DNA of 16,171 bases from G020354085 sp964629975 (GTDB taxonomy: Bacteria > Pseudomonadota > Gammaproteobacteria > Acidiferrobacterales > Sulfurifustaceae), in the NCBI GenBank assembly GCA_964629975.1, contig CAZVUN010000062.1, forward strand, positions 1 to 16,171, given 5' to 3'. The stretch's first letter is position 1; each line of letters starts with the position of its first letter. The translations under genes and the position numbers were made by a program. The notes beneath the pieces were generated by a model that ran no database searches, was not told the DNA's origin, and saw only the letters and a list, made by a program, of their open reading frames with translations. Below, piece by piece: positions 6,613-12,267 of the stretch.

Positions 6613-6710
6613 CGAAAGTTGCCGTCCGGTTGACCAACCGCCGCCCCCACCTCCACGAACGGCCGCCTCCTCTCCCTGGCAGGCCGTCACTTGGGACGGC
6701 GGTTTTTTTT
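6613..6710 (+). ncRNA. Candidate small RNA with C-rich anti-Shine-Dalgarno segments
   Basis: The same symmetric FNR box could act on the plus strand. GACAGT (6601-6606) is a 3/6 -10 match including A2 and T6, spaced exactly for a start at about 6613. The predicted RNA of about 98 nt would have a hairpin CGGTT-GACC-AACCG (6627-6640). Next comes an unpaired C-rich stretch with CCTCC at 6650-6654 and again at 6666-6670, complementary to Shine-Dalgarno sequences. It ends in an intrinsic terminator with eight T. This layout resembles Hfq-dependent trans-acting sRNAs. No credible ORF lies within it. The alternative is a leader/attenuator of marC, since GCCGTC at 6621-6626 duplicates the terminator's left arm. 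Inferred, not recognised as a known family. Confidence 0.45.
6683..6710 (+). terminator. Intrinsic terminator with eight-T tract, not downstream of any plus-strand gene
   Basis: Stem GCCGTC (6683-6688) / GACGGC (6695-6700), 6-base loop, two G, then eight T (6703-6710). It is a textbook Rho-independent terminator on the plus strand. The nearest upstream plus-strand gene ends at 5931 and the CBS gene between them runs the other way, so it should end a separate transcript. Confidence 0.8.
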
Positions 6711-6824
6711 GGCCGTGCAGGGACGCGCGATGCAGGAACGCCGCCGTGCCGCGCGCGCCACGATGCGCGCACGCCGCAAGCGCCCGGCCGCTGTGCCCCG
6801 AGACCGGACGGGCGCGCACCGCGC

Positions 6825-6853
6825 TTTCGCCTGGCGTGGCCAACCGGTACAGT
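6825..6853 (+). promoter_or_regulatory. Possible sigma-70 promoter of marC-family gene
   Basis: TTTCGC (6825-6830), 17-base spacer, TACAGT (6848-6853), about 25 bases before the ATG at 6878. The -10 is fair and the -35 weak. The remainder of 6711-6824 shows no ORF, repeat or regulatory motif that I can support. Confidence 0.3.
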
Positions 6854-6877
6854 AGCCCGACCGGTCCGCTACTCGCC

Positions 6878-7549
6878 ATGCTGGAACTGCTGGTCAACAC
6901 CTTCGTGCTGCTGATCGTGGTCATCGACCCGCTCGGACTGGTGCCGATCTTCGCCGCCATCACCGAGGGCGAGAGCACGGCCAGCCGCCGGCGCATGGCG
7001 GTGCGCGGCACACTCATCGCCGCGGTCATCCTGGTGGTGTTCGTGTTCAGCGGGGATGCGATCCTGCGCACGCTGCGCGTCAGCGTCTCGGCCTTTCAGA
7101 TCGCCGGCGGCGTGCTGCTGTTCCTGCTCGCGGTCGACATGGTGTTTGCCCGCCACTCCGGACTGCGCTCCACCACCGAGCGCGAGCAGCGCGAGGCGAT
7201 CCACAAGAAGGACGTGTCGGTCTTTCCGCTTGCCTTCCCGCTGATCGCCGGCCCGGGCGCGCTCACCACGGTGCTGCTCATGGTCGGCGACCAGGAACCC
7301 AACACCGCCGTGCTGCTGGCCGAGCTCGCGGTGCTGCTCGCGGTGCTCGCGCTCACGCTCCTGGTGCTGCTGTTCGCCACGCACATCCTGCGCCTCATCG
7401 GCGAGACCGGGGCGAACGTGGTTACGCGCCTGCTCGGCGTCGTGCTCGCCGCCCTCGCGGTGCAGTACATGCTCGACGGTCTGCAGGGCGGGCTGCTGTA
7501 CGGCGAGCCGGAGCAGGCCATCGAGGCCGGACGCGAGATCATGATCTAG
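6878..7549 (+). CDS. MarC-family integral membrane protein
   Basis: A 223-residue, strongly hydrophobic protein with about six membrane segments: residues about 5-27, 42-60, 68-88, around 112-134, 140-168 and 180-200. It carries the family signature FPLAFPLIAGPGALTTVLLM and the N-terminal IDPLGLVPIF. MarC (UPF0056) proteins sit in the inner membrane. The family is often called NAAT for a reported amino-acid transporter in archaea, but its role in proteobacteria is unsettled, and the early link to multiple antibiotic resistance was not upheld. The start is the ATG immediately before the first membrane segment. The open frame reaches back to 6578, but that part overlaps the terminator and is not coding. 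No clear Shine-Dalgarno precedes the ATG. Confidence 0.9.
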   Translation: MLELLVNTFVLLIVVIDPLGLVPIFAAITEGESTASRRRMAVRGTLIAAVILVVFVFSGDAILRTLRVSVSAFQIAGGVLLFLLAVDMVFARHSGLRSTTEREQREAIHKKDVSVFPLAFPLIAGPGALTTVLLMVGDQEPNTAVLLAELAVLLAVLALTLLVLLFATHILRLIGETGANVVTRLLGVVLAALAVQYMLDGLQGGLLYGEPEQAIEAGREIMI

Positions 7550-7606
7550 CGCGCCAGGCGCACGCGCAACCGAAGTCACCACCCACCCCAACACAGGAGG
7601 ACAAGC

Positions 7607-7816
7607 ATGGCCGATCATGTCTACAAGATGCTGGAACTCGTCGGGTCGTCGACCAAGAGCACGGACGACGCCATTCGCAACGCGATCACGCGCGCGTCCA
7701 AGACCGTGCGGCATCTTGACTGGTTCGAGGTGGTCGAGACCCGCGGCCACATCGAAGACGGCGCGGTCGCGCATTTTCAGGTGAAGGTCAAGATCGGCTT
7801 TCGGCTGGAAGGCTGA
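7607..7816 (+). CDS. Dodecin, flavin-binding dodecameric storage protein
   Basis: A 69-residue protein with the complete dodecin pattern: VYKMLELVGSSTKSTDDAIRNAITRASKTVRHLDWFEVVETRG, then VAHFQVKVKIGFRLE. Dodecins form hollow 12-mers that bind and protect FMN, riboflavin or their breakdown products. Trp39, in the LDWFEV strand, is the residue that stacks on the isoalloxazine ring in bacterial and archaeal dodecins, and Gln58 is the partner that contacts the flavin. Length is normal. AGGAGG (7595-7600) gives a strong ribosome binding site 6 bases before ATG, the best in the window, suggesting high expression. It follows marC by 57 bases with no terminator seen between them, so co-transcription is possible. 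Confidence 0.96.
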   Translation: MADHVYKMLELVGSSTKSTDDAIRNAITRASKTVRHLDWFEVVETRGHIEDGAVAHFQVKVKIGFRLEG

Positions 7817-7841
7817 CCGGACCGCGGTCTGCCCCAGGCAC

Positions 7842-7869
7842 GGCACACGGGCGCGCGCCCCTGTGCGCC
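7842..7869 (+). terminator. Hairpin after dodecin gene
   Basis: An imperfect stem of about 10 bp, GGCACACGGG (7842-7851) against CCTGTGCGCC (7860-7869), with one A-C mismatch and one G-T pair. No T tract follows. It covers a GTG at 7863, which favours the ATG at 7875 as start of the next gene. It may slow or terminate transcription leaving the dodecin gene. Confidence 0.25.
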
Positions 7870-7874
7870 CGCCG

Positions 7875-8207
7875 ATGCACCGTCTGTACACGGCCGCCAA
7901 TCTGCCCGAGGCGTATCTGCTGCGCGCGCTGCTCGCGCACGCCGGCATCGAGGCGTTCGTGTTCAACGAGCATGCGCACGGCGGGTTGGGCGAGATCCCG
8001 TTCATGCACGCCTGTCCGGAACTGTGGCTGGCGGACGAGGCCGACATCGCGCGCGCCACGCGCGTGATCCGCGGCTACGAGGCGCCGCCGCCGGCCTCGC
8101 GCATGTCGCGCCCGTGCAGCGCGTGCGGCGAGGACAATCCGGGCGGGTTTGAGCTCTGCTGGCGTTGCGGCCGGCCATTCGCCGGCGAGCCGGCGGATGG
8201 CCGCTAG
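7875..8207 (+). CDS. DUF2007-type small protein with C-terminal zinc ribbon
   Basis: A 110-residue protein. Residues about 1-68 (MHRLYTAANLPEAYLLRALLAHAGIEAFVFNEH...PELWLADEADIARATRVI) match the DUF2007 pattern, a small alpha/beta domain related to the PII-like/ACT-like signalling folds and labelled putative signal transducing protein. Residues about 77-102 carry CSAC and CWRC, ten residues apart, a typical zinc ribbon. The substrate or partner is unknown. The start is the ATG at 7875; a GTG at 7863 in the same frame would add four residues but lies in a hairpin. No clear Shine-Dalgarno is visible. The stop codon overlaps the stop of the convergent HD-GYP gene by 4 bases. Confidence 0.82.
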   Translation: MHRLYTAANLPEAYLLRALLAHAGIEAFVFNEHAHGGLGEIPFMHACPELWLADEADIARATRVIRGYEAPPPASRMSRPCSACGEDNPGGFELCWRCGRPFAGEPADGR

Positions 8208-9490
8208 GCGGTCTGTTCCATGCCGCGTGGCAGCGGCAACCAGCGGGTCGGATCGATGCCGCGCACCAGCGGGTCGAGCACCTGCTCGATCTCGCACGGC
8301 CGTCCATCGGGCGTGCGATTCCCGGCAAGGTCGATGACGGTGCCGGGCGGGTAGGGTTGGTAGTTGGCGCGCAGGACCAGCGCCACACGCGGTTTCAAGC
8401 GTTGCAGGCGATTGACCGTTACCACCACGCCGACGTCACCGGTGTTGAGCTCCACCAGGCTGCCGATCGGATAGATGCCCATGCATTGGACGAAGCGCTC
8501 GACCAGATCGGCGGGGAACTGCCGGTCGCGCCAGGCGTACAGCTGTTTCAGCGCCACCTGCGGCGGGACGCTCGCATGGTACGGCCGCTCCGACACCAGC
8601 GCATCGTAGCAGTCGACCAGCGCCCCGATCGAGGCAAACAGCCCGATCTCCTCGCCCTTGGCGCCATTCACGTAGCCGCTGCCGTCGTGGCGCTCGTGAT
8701 GGCCGGCGACCACCTCGAGCGCGGCGATCGGCACGCCCGGCATCTGTTGCAGCAGCTCCACGCCCCAGTACACGTGCTGCTCGAGCAGGGCGCGTTCGCG
8801 CTCATCGAGCGCGCCGGCCTTTTGTAGCAGTGTCTCTGGCAGCTTCACCATGCCGACATCGTGCAGGAGCGCACCGATGCCGAGCGCGTGCAGATCGGCG
8901 TCGTCCAGTCCGAGCTGCCGGCCGAGCGCGAGCGCGAGCACGCACACGCGCATACTGTGCTGTGCCAGATAGTCGTTTTTCTGCTTGAGCTGCGCCAGGC
9001 ACATGAGTGCATCCGGGTTGCGCAGCACGCTCTCGACCATGGTGCCCACGGCGCGCTTGACGGCCGGGGTGTCGAAGCTGCGACCGCGGCGCAGATCGGT
9101 GAGTGCCGATTGCAGCAGCGCGGAGGCCGCGAAGAAGGTCGAGGTGACGGTCTCGAGCTCCTGCTCGAGCGTGGCCTGGTCGGCGTACGGGGCGCGCGCG
9201 CCGGGATGGTTGGTGATCTTGAGCAGGTCCTGCTCGATGCGCACCGCCGCGCTCGAGGCGGGCGGTGGCGCGCGCCGCGCGCCGCTCGCGGGTGGTGCGG
9301 CGCCGGCAAAGCTCTCCGGCACCTCGACGTACACGTACTGGCAATAGCGCTGCAAGGCATCGATGTCGTCGCGCGAACGGATGCGCAGACCGGGCGCCAG
9401 GAACGGGGTGTCCATCCAAGGGCGGTCGAGTTCGGTGACGTACATCCCCACGCGCAACTGCGCGACGTCGACTTTTCTGCGTAACGGCAT
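8204..9490 (-). CDS. DUF3391-HD-GYP domain c-di-GMP phosphodiesterase
   Basis: A 428-residue cytosolic protein. Residues 1-60 are the DUF3391 N-terminal domain (VDVAQLRVGMYVTELDRPWMDTPFLAPG...VYVEV). Residues about 165-345 are the HD-GYP domain: His178, HD at 210-211, Lys216, His239, HHERHDGSGY at 264-273 and Asp293 in VDCYDALVS. All metal ligands are present, so hydrolysis of c-di-GMP to pGpG/GMP is likely. The GYP signature reads GYV, and the downstream AD-FDALTS box reads VDCYDALVS, so it is a somewhat divergent member. An Ala/Pro linker (62-82) separates the domains. It is preceded by a sigma-54-type promoter with a FleQ-like palindrome, fitting motility/biofilm control. No clear Shine-Dalgarno before ATG 9490. 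Confidence 0.92.
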   Translation of the reverse strand: MPLRRKVDVAQLRVGMYVTELDRPWMDTPFLAPGLRIRSRDDIDALQRYCQYVYVEVPESFAGAAPPASGARRAPPPASSAAVRIEQDLLKITNHPGARAPYADQATLEQELETVTSTFFAASALLQSALTDLRRGRSFDTPAVKRAVGTMVESVLRNPDALMCLAQLKQKNDYLAQHSMRVCVLALALGRQLGLDDADLHALGIGALLHDVGMVKLPETLLQKAGALDERERALLEQHVYWGVELLQQMPGVPIAALEVVAGHHERHDGSGYVNGAKGEEIGLFASIGALVDCYDALVSERPYHASVPPQVALKQLYAWRDRQFPADLVERFVQCMGIYPIGSLVELNTGDVGVVVTVNRLQRLKPRVALVLRANYQPYPPGTVIDLAGNRTPDGRPCEIEQVLDPLVRGIDPTRWLPLPRGMEQTA

Positions 9491-9563
9491 GAATCGGTTA
9501 TGTCCCGGGCCGGCCGGACCCGGGGTGGTTCCACATATCGCTGCCTAAACCTTTGATTCGGAT

Positions 9564-9579
9564 TGCAAGAAGGGTGCCG
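9564..9579 (-). promoter_or_regulatory. Sigma-54 (-24/-12) promoter of the HD-GYP gene
   Basis: Read on the minus strand: CGGCACCCTTCTTGCA, against consensus TGGCACG-N4-TTGCA. The invariant GG and GC are present with the required 10-base spacing, and 5 of 5 bases match in TTGCA. Predicted start near 9553, giving a leader of about 63 bases to ATG 9490. Single GG-N10-GC pairs are common in GC-rich DNA, but this extended match at the right place is better than chance. Confidence 0.6.
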
Positions 9580-9582
9580 ATC

Positions 9583-9596
9583 GTCAAATTTCCGAC
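9583..9596 (-). promoter_or_regulatory. FleQ-like operator next to the -24/-12 promoter
   Basis: Minus strand GTCGGAAATTTGAC, an inverted repeat GTC-N8-GAC with an AT-rich centre, agrees with most positions of the published Pseudomonas FleQ consensus GTCaNTAAAtTGAC. It ends 3 bases upstream of the -24 element. FleQ is a sigma-54 activator that binds c-di-GMP, so it would be an apt regulator for a c-di-GMP phosphodiesterase. Whether this organism has FleQ cannot be seen here. Confidence 0.4.
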
Positions 9597-9803
9597 AACC
9601 CGCGGAACGGAAAGGAAAAGTTCCTGGAGCCGGTGCCCTCCGGGCCGCGCGGCGCTACGGTTCACCGTCACCCGCATGCCGCCTTTCGTCAGGCCGCGCG
9701 CCGTGTTGCCCGCACCTGTTGTCGGCAAGACCCCAACGCCTGTGGGCTTGAACCCGGCGCCGGCGACGGTTACGGTGCCGGCGCTACCTAGGGAGCCGTT
9801 CTC
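9597..9803 (+). other. Structured, non-coding leader region upstream of the AmrS-like gene
   Basis: No convincing ORF lies in these 207 bases. They contain a hairpin GGAAC (9604-9608)/GTTCC (9620-9624) whose 11-base loop carries two GGA triplets. They also contain a perfect 8-bp inverted repeat, GCGCCGGC (9757-9764)/GCCGGCGC (9777-9784). The latter lies just before the Shine-Dalgarno GGGAG (9791-9795), 8 bases from ATG 9804. No known riboswitch core was recognised and no good plus-strand sigma-70 promoter was found. Confidence 0.4.
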
Positions 9804-10877
9804 ATGCCGCAGTCGCGTCCTGCCCCCGCGCAGTATCAGCTCGTCGAGACCCGCCTGCAGGAGCGCCTGGCCGACGGCAAGACGCGCTGTCAGCTGTGTC
9901 TGTGGCGCTGTGGCCTGAAGCATGGCCAGCGCGGTTTCTGCCAGGCCCATGTCAACCGCTACGGCACGCTCTACAACCTGTCGTACGGCATTCTGTCGGC
10001 CATCGACGTCGGCCCGATCGAGGGCAAGCCAGTGCGCCACTTCCGCCCGGGCACCCAGGTCATGTCGGTCGGCAGCTACGGCTGCAGCTTTCGCTGTGGC
10101 GGTTGCCACAATCTCGAGATCTCCTGGGGCGTGACCGCGCTCGATGATCTGGCGCGCGGCGCGTCCACGGCCGCCTATGTCACGCCCGAGGAGCTGGTCG
10201 CCGCCGCGCAGCGCCACGGCGCGCAGGGCATCGCCTTCACCTACTCGGAGCCGGCCGTGTGGCTCGAGTATGTGCTCGATGTGGCCGAGGTCGCGCATGC
10301 CGCCGGCCTCTACACGGTTTACGTGTCGAACAGCTTCGTCACCCACGAGGCGCTGGCGCTGCTGCCGGGCAAGGTCGATGTGCTGTGTTCCGACATCAAG
10401 AGCCTGGAGGATGCCTTCTACCGGGACATCTGCCCGGCGGCGCGGGTAAGCCAGGTCCTCGGCGCCATTGAGGAGGCGCAGCGCCTCGGCATTCACGTCG
10501 AGACCCGCACCAATGTCATTCCCGGGCGCAACGACGACCCGGCGATGCTGCGCGCGATTGCGCAATGGGTGCACGATCATCTCGGCGCCGACAGCCCGTG
10601 GCACATCACCAAGTTCTTTCCCGCCTACAAGCTCGCGCACCTCGCGCCCACCCCGAGTGAGCTGCTGTGGCGCGCCCACGACCTGGCGCGCGCCGTCGGG
10701 CTGAAGAACGTCTATGTCTACGATGACAAGGGCTGCGACTGCGCGCAGCACAACCTGCCGGTCGAGCTGTATCTCGACCAGGACCCCGCCAAGGTGCATG
10801 CGGTGAAGAAGTGCGCCGCCAGCTGCTGCGGCGACGACGGCATCCTGCTCAAGAAATACGAAACCGCGCCGCGTTAG
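9804..10877 (+). CDS. amrS: AmrS-like radical SAM enzyme (AmmeMemoRadiSam type)
   Basis: A 357-residue protein. The N-terminal Cys-rich block CQLCLWRCGLKHGQRGFC (Cys29, 32, 36, 46), then LYNLSYGILSAIDVGPIEGKPVRHF and the radical SAM motif CSFRCGGC (Cys94, 98, 101), follow the layout of PflA-like AmmeMemoRadiSam enzymes. Further family-like stretches are GIAFTYSEPAVWLEY, GLYTVYVSN and a late ITKFFPAYKL. These enzymes bind a [4Fe-4S] cluster and SAM; the reaction is not firmly known. The usual C-terminal HNTYCPxCG-type block is replaced by GCDCAQHNLPVELYL and a tail with KKCAASCC (see findings). No AMMECR1 or Memo gene is in view. It overlaps the convergent sthA stop by 4 bases. GGGAG at 9791-9795 supports the start. 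Confidence 0.82.
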   Translation: MPQSRPAPAQYQLVETRLQERLADGKTRCQLCLWRCGLKHGQRGFCQAHVNRYGTLYNLSYGILSAIDVGPIEGKPVRHFRPGTQVMSVGSYGCSFRCGGCHNLEISWGVTALDDLARGASTAAYVTPEELVAAAQRHGAQGIAFTYSEPAVWLEYVLDVAEVAHAAGLYTVYVSNSFVTHEALALLPGKVDVLCSDIKSLEDAFYRDICPAARVSQVLGAIEEAQRLGIHVETRTNVIPGRNDDPAMLRAIAQWVHDHLGADSPWHITKFFPAYKLAHLAPTPSELLWRAHDLARAVGLKNVYVYDDKGCDCAQHNLPVELYLDQDPAKVHAVKKCAASCCGDDGILLKKYETAPR

Positions 10878-12259
10878 CCGCGCAGCCGGTTCCAGGCGTC
10901 GAGCGCGGCGATCTTGTAGCCCTCGGCGAGCGTCGGATAGTTGAAGGCGTGCTCGATGAAGTAGTCGAGCGTGCCGTTGAGTTCGAGCACCGCCTGGCCG
11001 ATGTGCACCAGCTCAGTGGCGCCCTCCCCGAAGATGTGCACCCCGAGCAGCCGCCGGTCGGCGCGCGCGAAGATCAGCTTCAGCAGTCCCTGCTGCAGGC
11101 CCATGATCTGGCCGCGCGCGGTCTCGGCGAGCTGCGCCCGCCCGGTGGCGTAGGCGACACCGCGTTCCTGCAGCACCTGCTCGGTGTCGCCCACCATGCT
11201 GATCTCTGGCACCGTGTAGATCCCATACGGGAAATGCATCGAGGTCTTGGCGATCGGGGCGCCGAAGGCGTGGCAGGCGGCGGCCCGGCCCTGCTCGAAC
11301 GCCACCGCGGCCAGGCTCGGAAAGCCAATGACATCGCCCGCGGCATAGATGTGCGGCACGGCGGTCTGGTAGTGCGCGTTGACCGCGAGCCGCCCGCGCT
11401 CGTCCGCCGTCAGTCCGGCGCGCTCGAGCGCGAGCGCCTCGACGCAGCCGATGCGCCCGGCCGCATACAGCAGCAGCTCGCTCGTCCATTCGCTCCCGTC
11501 GGCGAGCCGCACCGCGACGCCCCCGGTGGCGTGCGCGATGCGCGCGACGGCCGCGCCGGCACGCCACGCGACGCCGCTCGCGCGCAGGTGCAGGGCAAAG
11601 GTCTGCGCAATCTCGTGATCGGCGAAATCGAGCAGCCCGGTGCGCTCGCTCACCACCGTGACCGCCATGCCGAGCACGCGGCACATGCTGGCGTATTCGA
11701 GGGCAATGACCCCGCCGCCGATCACGGTCACGCTGCGCGGCAGCCGCTCGATGCGCAGCAGCGTGTCGCTGTCGACGATGGCGCGGTCGTCGAACGGCAC
11801 ATTGCCCGGGCGGCGCGGGCGCGTACCGGTGGCGATCAGCACCTTGTCGGCCGTGTACTCGGTGACCGACCCGTTGGCGCCGTGCACGGCGATGCGCCAC
11901 GGGTCGAGGAACGCGGCCGTGCCATGTGCGATCGCGACGCCGTTGCGGATGAGCTGTGCCTGCATGACGGCGGTTTCGTGATCGATGGTGACCGCCAGCC
12001 GCTCGCGCAGGTCGCCGATGGTGATGTCGGGCTTCAGGCAGTAGTCCGGCCCGTAGATGCCGCGCTGTTGGTGGCCGGTGAGGTAGAGGATCGCCTCGCG
12101 CAGCGTCTTGCTCGGGATCGTGCCGGTGTGCACCGACACGCCGCCGATGCGCGCGTTGCGCTCCACCAGCAGCACCCGCCGCCCGAGCTTGGCGGCCTGG
12201 ATCGCGCCGCGCTGCCCCGCCGGGCCGCTGCCGATCACCACCATGTCGTAGTGCGTCAT
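10874..12259 (-). CDS. sthA: Soluble pyridine nucleotide transhydrogenase (Si-specific)
   Basis: A 461-residue FAD flavoprotein of the pyridine nucleotide-disulfide oxidoreductase fold that passes hydride between NADPH and NAD+, balancing the two pools in the cytosol. Visible: an FAD-binding GSGPAGQRGA at 10-19; GGVSVHTGTIPSK at 39-51, where the CxxxxC redox pair of lipoamide dehydrogenase-like enzymes is absent; NAD-binding VIGGGVIALEYASM; IYAAGDVIGFPSLA; and the C-terminal FNYPTLAEGYKIAALDAWNRL diagnostic of SthA. E. coli SthA keeps one Cys in that motif; here it is Ser. Length matches the family (about 465). The start is the ATG at 12259, since upstream codons of the open frame overlap the preceding gene. 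It lies 8 bases after the orphan helical gene, so they likely share a transcript. Confidence 0.93.
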   Translation of the reverse strand: MTHYDMVVIGSGPAGQRGAIQAAKLGRRVLLVERNARIGGVSVHTGTIPSKTLREAILYLTGHQQRGIYGPDYCLKPDITIGDLRERLAVTIDHETAVMQAQLIRNGVAIAHGTAAFLDPWRIAVHGANGSVTEYTADKVLIATGTRPRRPGNVPFDDRAIVDSDTLLRIERLPRSVTVIGGGVIALEYASMCRVLGMAVTVVSERTGLLDFADHEIAQTFALHLRASGVAWRAGAAVARIAHATGGVAVRLADGSEWTSELLLYAAGRIGCVEALALERAGLTADERGRLAVNAHYQTAVPHIYAAGDVIGFPSLAAVAFEQGRAAACHAFGAPIAKTSMHFPYGIYTVPEISMVGDTEQVLQERGVAYATGRAQLAETARGQIMGLQQGLLKLIFARADRRLLGVHIFGEGATELVHIGQAVLELNGTLDYFIEHAFNYPTLAEGYKIAALDAWNRLRG

Positions 12260-12267
12260 TGGGGCGG

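Noticed and set aside
6578..6877. 100-codon N-terminal extension of the MarC frame
   Set aside because: It covers an intrinsic terminator and the C-rich region, its composition is Pro/Arg-rich, and MarC proteins begin at the first membrane segment.
9597..9803. Possible riboswitch before the AmrS-like gene
   Set aside because: No c-di-GMP, cobalamin, FMN, TPP or SAM/SAH riboswitch core could be matched; only simple hairpins are visible.
9498..10799. A 433-codon minus-strand open frame opposite the AmrS-like gene
   Set aside because: Antisense to a gene with conserved Cys motifs, and it overlaps the sigma-54 promoter region.
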